DNA of 64,000 nt from Micromonospora lupini. GTDB taxonomy: Bacteria; Actinomycetota; Actinomycetes; Mycobacteriales; Micromonosporaceae. Positions within the stretch are counted from its first letter, which is position 1, and each line of letters opens with the position of its first letter. A program made the position numbers and the translations under genes. Under the pieces are notes generated by a model. The model ran no database searches, was not told where the DNA came from, and worked only from the letters and a program-made list of their open reading frames with translations. Below, piece after piece: positions 7,351-15,912 of the stretch. The stretch covers positions 1,493,001-1,557,000 of the forward strand of contig NZ_JAPENL010000002.1 of NCBI RefSeq assembly GCF_026342015.1, read 5' to 3'.

Positions 7351-10062
7351 CTACTTGGTGGCCGGCTTGAGGCAGAGAACCCGGTTGGTGCCCTCGCCGG
7401 GCAGCACCACGTGGGGCTGAACCGGGTCGGCGCACTTGTCCTTCGCGTCCACCTTGGAGACGATCGTGAACGCGCCCGCCTCGCCACAGTCCACCGCCGA
7501 GGCACCCTGGCCGACCTGCTTCACGCAGGTGCCGACAGCCGGGTCGAAGGCCGGTGAGTCGTCCCCGCCACCGAACTTGCCGAGCAGCATCAGCAGGCCG
7601 AGCGGTACCGCCAGGATGAGCACGGCGGCGATCAACACCGCGGCCAGGACCCGACCGTTGCGTACCTTCGGCACCGGAAGCTCCGCCTTGGGCTCCTCCG
7701 CGTCCGGCTTGAACGCGTCGAACCGGCCCTGGTCCGACTCGGTGGCCTCCTGGCCCCAGGACGGCACCGGCTGCTGCGGCGGCGGGAAGGCAGGGAACTG
7801 ACCACCCGGCGCCTGCTCGATGGCCGGCCCACCGAAGCTCGGCACGCCGCTCACCGCGGCGGTGCCGGCGGCCGGTGCCCCGAAGCGGTCGGCCTGGCGC
7901 TCACCGCCGGACTGCGGCCGAACCCCGTTCACCGGACGGTTGTTGCCTGGCGTGTCGACGAAGGACGGCACACCGGGTGGGAACGCCGGCGGCGCCGCGG
8001 CGGCCGAGGGGGGCTCACCGAACCCGCCCGGCGTCGACGACCGTTCCCGGTCGTCGAACTGCGACTCGGACGGCGAGTCGTCGCCCCAACCGGGGAAGCC
8101 CTGCCGGTCCGGCCCGTTCTGCCAGTCGGGCGTGGCCTGGCGGCCGGCGTCCTGCTGCCAGTCGGGTGTGGCCGGGCGGCCGGCGTCCTGCTGCCAGTCT
8201 GGTGCGCCCTGACGGTCCGGCGCCTGCTGCCAGTCGGGGGTGCCCTGGCGGCCGGCGTCCTGCTGCCAGTCTGGTGCGGCCTGGCGGCCGGCGTCCTGCT
8301 GCCAGTCTGGTGCGCCCTGACGGTCCGGCGCCTGCTGCCAGTCGGGGGTGCCCTGGCGGCCGGCGTCCTGCTGCCAGTCGGGGGTGCCCGAACGCTCGGG
8401 GGCCGGGTCGGCCTGGAACGCCTCCGGGGCGGCCTGCTCCGGCTCGTTGTCCGGCTCGGGTCGGGCCGGGCGGCCGTACACCCGGGGTTGTGGCGTGGCG
8501 GCGCTGGTCGGCCGCATGGCCTGGTCGTTCGGGGGCATCACCCGGCTGGCCAGCGGCACCGAGGCGCTCGCCGAGGCGCGGCCCGCTGCGCCGGCGGCCG
8601 ACTCGGCGTCCGAGACCGGTACGACTGCGCGGCCCGCTCCCGCCTCCGGGGAGGTACGCGGAGCAGGAACGACGGCGGGGCTCGCCGAGGCATCCTCGGC
8701 CCGGCCCCAGCCGGCCGGCTCGGCCTCGTACGGTGCGGCGGCGTCCGGGGTCTCCCGCTCGGCGTACGCCGGCTGCTCGGGGATCGGGGGGTACTGCGTC
8801 GACGGCGCGTAGTCGGCCGGCGGGGCGGCGGCGAGGCTGGCGCCCGGCACGCGCTGCTCCTGCGGGGGCAGCGGCACCGCGTTGGCGGGTGAGATGCCCG
8901 GCGCGGGCGCGGGCTGGTAGATCGGTGGCTCGTCGGCGCGGTCGGCATCCCAGCCACCTCGCGACTGGGCGGAGGCTTCCGCCTCGGCGCGGCCCCACAC
9001 CTCGCCCGGCGCCCACGGCTGCACCTCTGCGACGCCGGGGTTGGCCTGCACCGGGTTGTTGTCCGGACCGGCGGCGGCCCAGCCGGGGGTCGCGTCGCTG
9101 CCGGGCACGCTGACGCTGGCCCGGGCGGTCGCAGGGCCGGCCTGCTCGGCCTGGGGCCATGCGGTCGGTTCCGGACGCTCGGCCTGTTGGTCCTGCGACG
9201 AGAGCACCCAGTCCGGCTGTTGCGGGCGGCCCTCGGCGCCACCCCAGGCGGCGGGCTGCGGGGCCTCCTCCTGTGCGGGCCAGTTCGTCGCCGGGACCTG
9301 GGCCGCGCCACGGGCACCTGCGGACTCGGCCTGCCCCCAGGCGGGGGACGTCGGCTCGGCCTGCCCGGCGGGCTGACCCCAGGTCTGCGGGGCCTGCTCG
9401 GCTGGCGTCCAGACGGGCTGGTCCTCCCGAGCGGCGGCGCCGACGGCCCAGCCACCGGACCCGGACGGGTCGTCCTGCGGGCCGGGTGCCTCGGCTCGGC
9501 CGGCGGGCTGCGCCGGCTCGGCGTGCCACTCAGCGGCGGGCGGGTTGGCCTGCGCCGCGCCAGCGGCCCACCCGCCGGAGCGGGACGGGTCGTCCTGGGC
9601 GGCCGGCCAGGCGGCGGTGGCGGGGGGCACCTGCGCGGCGCCCCGGGCGGCCGGCTGGGCCTGCGCCCAGTCGGGCTGCTCGGCGGGACCGGCGGACCAG
9701 GCGGGTGCGGCCTGCTCGGGCGGCGTCCAACCCTGCTGTGTGGGAGTCCACGCTGCGGGCTGCCCCTGCTCCGGCGTGCCACCGCCGGTGGCCCACGCGG
9801 GCTGCGCCGGGTCGCTTGGCGGCGGCGGTGCGGCGGCGGCGCCCCAGGCGGGGTTCGGCTGCTGCTCGGACTGGGTCGCCCAGGCCGGGGCGGACGGGTT
9901 CGGCCGTGCGGGTGGCGGGGGCGCCCAGCCCATTTCGGGGCCGGCAGCGTTGTAGCCGTTGTCCGGCTGCGCCGGGCGGTCGCCGTACGGCGCCGGTCCG
10001 CCGGCGCCCGGTGACACCTCGTCCGGCTCCTGGCCGGGACGGTGCGGGCCCTCGGACGTCAT
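7351..10062 (-). CDS. Large disordered membrane-anchored protein, LppU/SCO3897-like C-terminus
   Basis: 903 residues from the ATG at 10062, chosen because GGAGGAGG lies 7 bases upstream; the frame stays open to 10191. The first ~780 residues are low complexity (Pro, Ala, Gln, Trp, Glu) with PAWG/PEQ-like motifs and eight 12-residue DWQQDAGRQGTP-type repeats. A single membrane helix (RVLAAVLIAAVLILAVPLGL) near residue 810 is followed by a small extracytoplasmic domain with four cysteines (VGTCVKQVGQ, VDCGEAG, DKCADP, LCLKPATK), resembling the LppU/SCO3897 family. The topology implies a long cytoplasmic disordered tail and a short outside domain. Function unknown; a scaffold role at the membrane is possible but unsupported. 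Confidence 0.75.
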   Translation of the reverse strand: MTSEGPHRPGQEPDEVSPGAGGPAPYGDRPAQPDNGYNAAGPEMGWAPPPPARPNPSAPAWATQSEQQPNPAWGAAAAPPPPSDPAQPAWATGGGTPEQGQPAAWTPTQQGWTPPEQAAPAWSAGPAEQPDWAQAQPAARGAAQVPPATAAWPAAQDDPSRSGGWAAGAAQANPPAAEWHAEPAQPAGRAEAPGPQDDPSGSGGWAVGAAAREDQPVWTPAEQAPQTWGQPAGQAEPTSPAWGQAESAGARGAAQVPATNWPAQEEAPQPAAWGGAEGRPQQPDWVLSSQDQQAERPEPTAWPQAEQAGPATARASVSVPGSDATPGWAAAGPDNNPVQANPGVAEVQPWAPGEVWGRAEAEASAQSRGGWDADRADEPPIYQPAPAPGISPANAVPLPPQEQRVPGASLAAAPPADYAPSTQYPPIPEQPAYAERETPDAAAPYEAEPAGWGRAEDASASPAVVPAPRTSPEAGAGRAVVPVSDAESAAGAAGRASASASVPLASRVMPPNDQAMRPTSAATPQPRVYGRPARPEPDNEPEQAAPEAFQADPAPERSGTPDWQQDAGRQGTPDWQQAPDRQGAPDWQQDAGRQAAPDWQQDAGRQGTPDWQQAPDRQGAPDWQQDAGRPATPDWQQDAGRQATPDWQNGPDRQGFPGWGDDSPSESQFDDRERSSTPGGFGEPPSAAAAPPAFPPGVPSFVDTPGNNRPVNGVRPQSGGERQADRFGAPAAGTAAVSGVPSFGGPAIEQAPGGQFPAFPPPQQPVPSWGQEATESDQGRFDAFKPDAEEPKAELPVPKVRNGRVLAAVLIAAVLILAVPLGLLMLLGKFGGGDDSPAFDPAVGTCVKQVGQGASAVDCGEAGAFTIVSKVDAKDKCADPVQPHVVLPGEGTNRVLCLKPATK
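8112..8388 (-). repeat. 36-bp coding repeat with 108-bp higher-order period
   Basis: Eight consecutive 12-residue units beginning DWQQ (the last is DWQNGPDRQGFP). They alternate between DAGRQG, APDRQG and DAGRQA types so that a three-unit block (108 bp) occurs twice almost unchanged, indicating recent in-frame duplication. Copy number is likely to vary between strains. Confidence 0.85.
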
Positions 10063-10405
10063 GGGTGCGCCTCCTCCATCACATGTCGGCCGCCGGTGCC
10101 GATCGGTCTCCTCGGCATGGCTGCCGGCGTCACCGGCGTACCGCCGTGCCGGCTCCCCGCACCGTATCCGGTGGCCGCACGGGGCGTCCAAGGAGCACCG
10201 GTCGTCACTCCCCGTCGCCGGGTGGTGTCGAGCAGCTTCTATCGGCTCGGCGTCGGCCGGGCCGGCGGGCGGCGACCGAAGCCCACCGTACCGGGCGCTG
10301 CGGCAGGGCGGAATCCCGGTGTCAGGTGCTGGCGGAACGCCGATGGCCCACCCGGTGAGCCGGGTGGGCCATCGATCTGGAGGAGGTGAGGAATGTCGTG
10401 GAGCG
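10063..10405. other. Intergenic region, 343 bp
   Basis: Upstream region of the LppU-like gene (minus strand), carrying its GGAGGAGG ribosome site at about 10069-10076. It also contains the hairpin at 10342-10373. I see no supportable gene; the open frames here are GC-rich shadows. Confidence 0.55.
10342..10373 (-). terminator. Perfect hairpin terminator after the 45-residue gene
   Basis: 14-base arms GATGGCCCACCCGG and CCGGGTGGGCCATC pair perfectly around TGAG. It lies 33 bases downstream (minus strand) of the small gene ending at 10406. Confidence 0.7.
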
Positions 10406-10543
10406 TCAGCTCATGTGACGCTGGGCGATGACGAGGAGTTCCTCGCGAACGGCCGGCGAGTTGGCCGAGCGCAGCGCGTGCTCGATGGCACGGGCGCGGC
10501 GGTTGGCGTCGCGGTGGTTGCGGATTCGCTCGATCATGCTCAT
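10406..10543 (-). CDS. Small basic protein, 45 residues, unknown function
   Basis: Starts MSMIERIRNHRDANRRARAI and continues through EHALRSANSPAVREELLVIA to QRHMS and a stop. The ATG at 10543 follows a GGGGGAC site. The gene sits in its own transcription unit, with a perfect hairpin terminator downstream and a relatively AT-rich leader upstream (about 10555-10670). The sequence is predicted to be helical and strongly charged, rich in Arg and Glu. I cannot place it in a characterised family. The isolated unit with good start and stop signals supports a real gene. Confidence 0.65.
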   Translation of the reverse strand: MSMIERIRNHRDANRRARAIEHALRSANSPAVREELLVIAQRHMS

Positions 10544-10701
10544 TGGTGGGTCCCCCTGGCTTATTCGGTTGTCGGCCCCTGATGTGTCTATTCAACAGCA
10601 GAAGCCGGCCAACTTCCATCGATTATTAGGTGAGCTGAGACACTTGCCTAACAATCAAAGGTCAACAGGGCTTGTGGCCGACGGTTCCGTCGCTCAACGG
10701 A

Positions 10702-10745
10702 CACGGCCGGTGTGCCGGGCGTTAACCCGTGGCACACCGGCCGTG
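10702..10745 (-). terminator. Terminator of the bkd operon
   Basis: Perfect 15-base arms CACGGCCGGTGTGCC and GGCACACCGGCCGTG separated by a 14-base loop, 18 bases after the E2 stop codon on the minus strand. Confidence 0.7.
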
Positions 10746-10763
10746 GCTGGCGTCTCGGACCGG

Positions 10764-12224
10764 TCAGGTCCAGGCGAGCAGCGCCGCCTCGGGGTCGGCG
10801 AGGAAGTCGCCGATGTCGCGCAGGAACTTCGAGCCCAGCTCACCGTCGATGATCCGGTGGTCGAAGCTCAGCCCCAGCGTGGTGACCTGCCGTGCCTTGA
10901 CCTTGCCCTTGTGCACCCACGGCATCTCCCGCACCGCGCCGAAGGCCAGGATCGCCGACTCGCCCGGCGGCAGGATCGGCGTGCCGGTGTCCACCCCGAA
11001 CACCCCGACGTTGGTGATGGTCAGGGTGCCGCCGGACATGTCGGCGGGCGAGGTGCGGCCGGACTTGGCGGTCTGCACCAGGCCGTTCAGCGCGTCGGCC
11101 AGCTCCCGCAGCGAGAGCCGCCCGGCGTCCTTCACGTTCGGCACGATCAGGCCGCGCTCGGTGGCCGCCGCGATGCCGAGGTTGACGTACTCCTTGACGA
11201 CGATCTCGTCGCCGGCCCAGGTCGAGTTGACCATCGGGTGACGCTTGACCGCCAGCAGCACCGCCTTCGCCACCAGCAGCAGCGGCGAGACCCGGACGTC
11301 ACGCCACTCCCGTCGGCCCCGCAGGCGCTCCAGCGCCCTCATCGTCCGGGTCACGTCGACGGTCAGGAACTCCGTCACGTGCGGGGCGGTGAACGCCGAG
11401 CGGGACATGTTCTCGGCGGTGAGCTTGCGGACGCCCTTGACCGGGATGCGCTGCTCACGGTCGACGCCGAAGCTCGCGGCGCTCGTCGCGGTCGAGGTGA
11501 CCGCGACCGGCTCGGCCGCCGCGACGGCCCCGCTCGCGGCCTGCTGTACGTCCTCGCGGGTGATCGAGCCGAGCGGCCCCGACCCGGTCAACGTGCTCAG
11601 GTCGACGCCGAGGTCCTTGGCGAGCTTGCGGACCGGCGGCTTGGCCAACACGAGCCCGCCCGGCACCGTACCGGCGTGCCCGTTGCCTACCGGCTGCGGC
11701 GCGACAGGTGCCGGCGGGACCGGCTGCGGTGCGACAGGCGTCTCGGCCTGCGTCGGGACGGCGCCCTTGCGGGGCCGGCGCTTCGCGGCGGTGGTACGCG
11801 GGCCGTACCCGACAAGCACCGCCGTCCGCCCGCCCGGGGCGGCGCCGCCGATCAGGCCCGGCTCGACCATTCCCTCGGCCGGGGCCACCTCCACGGCCGC
11901 CAGCGAGGCCGCCGACGGGGTGGGCAGGTCGCCGCTGGGCGTGGCAGTGGTCGACGGCGTCTCCAACGGGCCGGCGCCGGGGTCGGTGTCGATCGCGATG
12001 ATCGGCGTACCGACCTCGACAGTGGTGCCCTCCGGGTGGTGGATCGCCTGCACCTGCCCGGCCCACTTCGCCGGGATCTCCACCGCCGCCTTGGCCGTCT
12101 CGACCTCGACGATCGGCTGGTTCAGCTCGATGGTGTCGCCGACCTTCACGAGCCAGGCCAGGATCTCGCCCTCGGTCAGCCCCTCGCCCAGGTCGGGCAG
12201 GTTGAACGTCTTGATCCGGGACAT
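10764..12224 (-). CDS. bkdC: 2-oxoacid dehydrogenase complex E2 (BkdC type)
   Basis: 486 residues from the ATG at 12224, which begins MSRIKTFNLPDLGEGLTEGE. One lipoyl domain (residues 1-80, lipoylated lysine in VETAKAAVEIP) is followed by a long Pro/Ala/Thr linker. Next come a peripheral-subunit-binding domain (VRKLAKDLGVDLSTLTGSGP, about residues 200-235) and the acyltransferase core ending with SFDHRIIDGELGSKFL, which carries the catalytic His. A single lipoyl domain and last position in an E1alpha-E1beta-E2 operon match actinobacterial BkdABC (branched-chain 2-oxoacids) better than an E2 of pyruvate dehydrogenase, but substrate choice cannot be proved here. No E3 gene is nearby. Confidence 0.85.
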   Translation of the reverse strand: MSRIKTFNLPDLGEGLTEGEILAWLVKVGDTIELNQPIVEVETAKAAVEIPAKWAGQVQAIHHPEGTTVEVGTPIIAIDTDPGAGPLETPSTTATPSGDLPTPSAASLAAVEVAPAEGMVEPGLIGGAAPGGRTAVLVGYGPRTTAAKRRPRKGAVPTQAETPVAPQPVPPAPVAPQPVGNGHAGTVPGGLVLAKPPVRKLAKDLGVDLSTLTGSGPLGSITREDVQQAASGAVAAAEPVAVTSTATSAASFGVDREQRIPVKGVRKLTAENMSRSAFTAPHVTEFLTVDVTRTMRALERLRGRREWRDVRVSPLLLVAKAVLLAVKRHPMVNSTWAGDEIVVKEYVNLGIAAATERGLIVPNVKDAGRLSLRELADALNGLVQTAKSGRTSPADMSGGTLTITNVGVFGVDTGTPILPPGESAILAFGAVREMPWVHKGKVKARQVTTLGLSFDHRIIDGELGSKFLRDIGDFLADPEAALLAWT

Positions 12225-12229
12225 GTCGC

Positions 12230-13219
12230 TCACCAGCCGAAGGTGCGGTCGACGGCGTCGAGCACCCGGTCGAGGTCGGGCAGGTACTCCTCCTCCACCC
12301 GGGCGGCCGGGTAGGGGGTGTCGAACCCAGTGACCCGCAGCACAGGCGACTCCAGGGAGTAGAAGCACTCCTCGGTGATCCGAGCGGCAAGCTCGGCGCC
12401 GAGGCCGATGTTGGACGGCGCCTCGTGCACCACTACCGCGCGGCCTGTGCGCTTCACCGACTCGTAGGCGGCGGCGAGGTCCAGCGGGGACAGCGAGCGC
12501 AGGTCGATGACCTCCAGCTCCCGGCCGTCCTCGGCGGCGGCCGTCGCGGCCTCCAGGCAGGTCCGCACCATCGGGCCGTACGCCAGCAGTGTCACGTCGG
12601 TGCCGGGCCGCACCACGCGAGCCGAGTGCAGCGGGTACGCGTCGGACAGCGGCGCGTCCAGGTCGACCTGGCCCTTCTCCCAGTAGCGCCGCTTGGGCTC
12701 CAGGAAGACGATCGGGTCGTCCGAGGCGATGGCCTGCTGGATCATCACGTACGCGTCCTGCGGGTTGGAGCAGGTCACGACCTTCAGGCCGGCGGTGTGG
12801 GCGAAGTACGCCTCCGGCGACTCGGAGTGGTGCTCGACGGCGCCGATGCCGCCGCCGAACGGGATCCGGATGACCATGGGGATGCTGAGCCGGCCACCCG
12901 AGCGGTAGTGCATCTTCGCCACCTGCGACACGATCTGGTCGTACGCGGGGTAGACGAAGCCGTCGAACTGGATCTCGCAGACCGGCCGGTAGCCACGGAT
13001 GGCCAGGCCGACGGCGGTGCCGATGATGCCGGACTCGGCAAGCGGGGTGTCGATCACCCGCTGGTCGCCGAAGTCCTTCTGGAGCCCGTCGGTGATCCGG
13101 AAGACGCCGCCGAGCTTGCCGACGTCCTCGCCCATGATGATGACCTTGGGGTCGGTCTCCAGGGCGCGGCGCAGGCCGGTGTTGAGGGCCTTGCCGAGGG
13201 TGAGCGTCTCCGTGGCCAT
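12230..13219 (-). CDS. bkdB: 2-oxoacid dehydrogenase E1 beta subunit (BkdB type)
   Basis: 329 residues starting MATETLTLGKALNTGL. Family features include IIMGEDVGKLGGVFRIT, DTPLAESGIIGTAVGLA, EIQFDGFVYPAYDQIVSQ, and HHSESPEAYFAHTAGLKVV. The C-terminal transketolase domain carries RTGRAVVVHEA and GFDTPYPAARVEEEYLPD. It forms the alpha2beta2 thiamine-diphosphate-dependent decarboxylase with the upstream E1 alpha. Its ATG overlaps the E1 alpha stop (TGATG), and its stop lies 5 bases before the E2 start, so the three genes are translated as one coupled unit. Confidence 0.9.
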   Translation of the reverse strand: MATETLTLGKALNTGLRRALETDPKVIIMGEDVGKLGGVFRITDGLQKDFGDQRVIDTPLAESGIIGTAVGLAIRGYRPVCEIQFDGFVYPAYDQIVSQVAKMHYRSGGRLSIPMVIRIPFGGGIGAVEHHSESPEAYFAHTAGLKVVTCSNPQDAYVMIQQAIASDDPIVFLEPKRRYWEKGQVDLDAPLSDAYPLHSARVVRPGTDVTLLAYGPMVRTCLEAATAAAEDGRELEVIDLRSLSPLDLAAAYESVKRTGRAVVVHEAPSNIGLGAELAARITEECFYSLESPVLRVTGFDTPYPAARVEEEYLPDLDRVLDAVDRTFGW

Positions 13220-14394
13220 CAGTGGGCGCTCCCCTCGAACGACTCCATGTAGCTGTTGAACTGCGCGCGCTGCTCGTCGAGCAGCGGCGACCCGTTGGGG
13301 TAGACGTTGTCGAACATCGTCACCGGCTCCGGGTCGGGCATGCTGAGCACCCGCTCGCGCAGGTGCACCGACTCGCGGCGGGCCTGCTCGTCGACCTCGG
13401 CGAAGAAGGTCGCGTCCGCGATCTGCTGCTTCTCCAGGAAGGCCCTGACCCGGATGATCGGGTCCTTGGCCTGCCACGACTCGACCTCACTGGCGATCCG
13501 GTATCGGGTCGGGTCGTCGGAGGTGGTGTGCGCGCCCATCCGGTAGGTGTACGCCTCGATCAGGCTCGGGCCCTGCCCGTGCCGGGCGTTGTCAAGCGCC
13601 GTGCGGGTGACCGCGTACGACGCCAGCACGTCGTTGCCGTCCACGCGTACGCCGGGGAAACCGAAGCCGGCGGCCCGCTGGTAGAGCGGGACGCGGGTCT
13701 GCCGCTCCAGCGGCTCGGAGATCGCGTACTGGTTGTTCTGGCAGAAGAAGACAAGCGGCGCGTTGAACACGCTGGCCCAGACGAACGCCTCGTTCACGTC
13801 GCCCTGGCTGGTGGCCCCGTCGCCGAAGTAGGCGATGGCCGCCTCGCCGTCGTCGGTGCCGACCTTCCCGTCCATGGTGATGCCCATGGCGTACCCGGTC
13901 GCGTGCAGGGTCTGCGCGCCGATGACGATCGTGTACATGTTGAACTTGAACTCGTTCGGGTCCCAGCCGCCCTGGTCGACACCGCGGAAAAGGCCCAGCG
14001 GCATGATCGGGTCGATGCCCCGGCAGTAGAGGACGCCGTGCTCCCGGTAGGTCGGGAAGGCCATGTCCTGTGCCCGCAGCGCGCGCCCGGAGCCGACCTG
14101 CGCGGCCTCCTGGCCGAGCAGGCTGGCCCAGAGGCCCAGCTCGCCCTGGCGCTGCAGCGCGGTCGCCTCGGCGTCCAGCTTGCGAACCAGCACCAGATCG
14201 CGGTAGAGCCCGCGGTACTCCTCGTCGGTGAAGTCGACGCGGTACTCGGTGCCGTCCGGTCCGGTGGCGCTGTCGATCCGCTCGCCTTCGGGGGTGAGCA
14301 GCTGCACCAGCTCGGGGTCGCCGGCCGCGCCCTTCTTGGAGCGGGGAGCTGCCCGCCTGCTGCGGGTGGTGCCCCCGGGGTCGCCCTTTGCCAT
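13219..14394 (-). CDS. bkdA: 2-oxoacid dehydrogenase E1 alpha subunit (BkdA type)
   Basis: 391 residues from the ATG at 14394, chosen for the GGGAGAG site just upstream; the frame is open to 14448. The thiamine-diphosphate motif is clear: YFGDGATSQGDVNEAF through CQNNQYAIS (GDG followed about 26 residues later by NN). RMGAHTTSDDPTRYR is the conserved phosphorylation-loop region of the family. An N-terminal basic stretch (TTRSRRAAPRSKKG) precedes the fold. First gene of the bkdABC-like operon. The enzyme decarboxylates branched-chain 2-oxoacids (or pyruvate) and transfers the acyl group to E2 lipoate. Confidence 0.9.
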   Translation of the reverse strand: MAKGDPGGTTRSRRAAPRSKKGAAGDPELVQLLTPEGERIDSATGPDGTEYRVDFTDEEYRGLYRDLVLVRKLDAEATALQRQGELGLWASLLGQEAAQVGSGRALRAQDMAFPTYREHGVLYCRGIDPIMPLGLFRGVDQGGWDPNEFKFNMYTIVIGAQTLHATGYAMGITMDGKVGTDDGEAAIAYFGDGATSQGDVNEAFVWASVFNAPLVFFCQNNQYAISEPLERQTRVPLYQRAAGFGFPGVRVDGNDVLASYAVTRTALDNARHGQGPSLIEAYTYRMGAHTTSDDPTRYRIASEVESWQAKDPIIRVRAFLEKQQIADATFFAEVDEQARRESVHLRERVLSMPDPEPVTMFDNVYPNGSPLLDEQRAQFNSYMESFEGSAH

Positions 14395-14916
14395 CGGTCT
14401 CTCCCTGTCGTGTCTGCGTCGGCACCGGGGGATCACCCGGCCACGCAACTCGTGCGCCTGTCCGGCTGCTGCCGGACCGGTTCCTGGCGGCCGCGCCTAG
14501 CCCCGGTGGGGGTTGCCGCGCGGCATGAGCCGGGGTTCTGGCCGAAACCCGGTTCGGGAGCGCCGGCGCCGGGCCGCGCCTGCCGCGAGGGTGCGCGGAG
14601 GTCACGGCTGCGTTGCCGTCGTGCTCCATATTCGCAGAGCAGGTGAGCGCGCCCACAGTACGCCCGCCCCGCATTCCGACCGCCTACGGTTTGATGTTCT
14701 TTGTCTTCCTCGTGCCGGCCTGCGTCTACCGGGCGATCCGGTGCTGATTCGTCACCGTTCGGTCAGTGCCGCGTGTCGACACGCGGTGGATGTTGGCTGA
14801 CGGAGGGTGACTGGGCGAGGCTGATTACCGCAGGAACGTACCGATCGGGTGATTAGCCGGATTCCCACCGGTGAACGCCTCGGGCGTCCTCCAACGGCGA
14901 CGACAAGGGGTGCGCG
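14395..14916. other. Intergenic region, 522 bp, divergent promoters and an 18-bp palindrome
   Basis: Upstream region of both the bkd operon (minus) and the Pro-rich membrane protein gene (plus). No gene is supported. At 14769-14786 lies a perfect 18-bp palindrome CCGCGTGTCGACACGCGG, a candidate operator or hairpin. The stretch 14680-14720 is less GC-rich than its surroundings and may hold promoter elements. Confidence 0.5.
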
Positions 14917-15669
14917 GTGGACGAGCCAGGTGACGGTCCCGGCACACCCGCGCTCGGCCGCCACCGGTCGCCGGGCGGCTACCGCCGGGTGATCGGGTCG
15001 CACCGGGCCCCCGGCGCGGGCGGCCCCTCCCGGGGCTACCTGCTCACCGTCGCGCTGCTGGCCGGCACCGCGTCGATGCCCGTCCTCGCGGCGGTCAGCG
15101 CGGGCTCGGCCACCCCGGGCAGCAGCGCGCTGCCGGACACCAGCACCCCGTTCATCCCGACCCCGTCGGTCGGGCCGGTGGTCATCCCGATGCCGGTGAC
15201 CAGTCAGCCGCCGCCGCTCGCGCTGCCGTCACCGGGCACACCCAGCGCCGGTCCGACCGCGACCGCCGAATGGGTGCCCGCCGCCCCCTGGCGTCTGCCG
15301 GACGAGTCGTGGTCCGGCCCGACGGCCGACGACCGGCTGCCCACCCGCCGGGAGGTGCCCGCCCCGCCGGGGTCGCGACCCACCCGCAGCGTCCCGCCGG
15401 CCGCGCCGCCGCCGCCGTCCAGCCCGTCGCACTCACCGACGCCGACCGGATCACCGGCCCCCGACCCGACCGAAACGCCCACGCCGAGCCCGACGCCGTC
15501 CGACCAGGTGACACCCACCGCCACCGGTTCGTCGACAGCCACGGCCGTCCCCACCAGCACCCTCTCCGCACCCGCCAGCACCTCCCCGCCGCCCCCCACG
15601 CCCGACCCGCCCCCCACGCCCGACCCGCCCCCCACGCCCGACCCGCCGGAGCCCACCACCGAGCCGTAA
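14917..15669 (+). CDS. Single-span membrane protein with Pro/Thr/Ser-rich outer part, unknown
   Basis: 250 residues from a GTG at 14917. A short basic N-terminus is followed by one hydrophobic helix (YLLTVALLAGTASMPVLAAV, about residues 44-63). The rest is low-complexity Pro/Ser/Thr, ending in four PTPDPP-type repeats. The residues after the helix would lie outside the membrane and look like a cell-wall-spanning or glycosylated stalk. No catalytic or binding domain is visible. The gene is followed 55 bases later by the first copy of the dispersed palindrome. Confidence 0.6.
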   Translation: MDEPGDGPGTPALGRHRSPGGYRRVIGSHRAPGAGGPSRGYLLTVALLAGTASMPVLAAVSAGSATPGSSALPDTSTPFIPTPSVGPVVIPMPVTSQPPPLALPSPGTPSAGPTATAEWVPAAPWRLPDESWSGPTADDRLPTRREVPAPPGSRPTRSVPPAAPPPPSSPSHSPTPTGSPAPDPTETPTPSPTPSDQVTPTATGSSTATAVPTSTLSAPASTSPPPPTPDPPPTPDPPPTPDPPEPTTEP

Positions 15670-15723
15670 CCAACGTCGTCACACTCGCGCAACGTGTCGG
15701 CCCACCGCAGCGCGGCTGCCGAA

Positions 15724-15791
15724 CCGCGGTGATCAAGAGATTTGCGTCAGTAATCGCGGTCGCGGTGACGCAAACTTCTTGATCACCGCGG
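15724..15791. repeat. Dispersed palindromic element, copy 1
   Basis: 26-base arms (15724-15749 and 15766-15791) pairing at 24 of 26, core TGATCAAGAGATTTGCGTCA / TGACGCAAACTTCTTGATCA, with a 16-base loop. It lies 55 bases downstream of the Pro-rich protein gene. Same element as at 33962, 54035 and 55164. Confidence 0.9.
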
Positions 15792-15912
15792 TCGGGCGCG
15801 ACCGCTCGCGTCGCCCGAGCCGGCACCGTCGGCCGGACCCGGCGGTACGGTGACGAGCAGGCGTTGCCGGGACGGCGGTGGTCGGCGGTAGGCGCGTACC
15901 GGAGGGGGTGGC

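Noticed and set aside
10428..12314. 628-codon plus-strand frame opposite the bkd E2 gene
   Set aside because: Shadow of bkdC; His/Arg/Gln-rich composition without domains.
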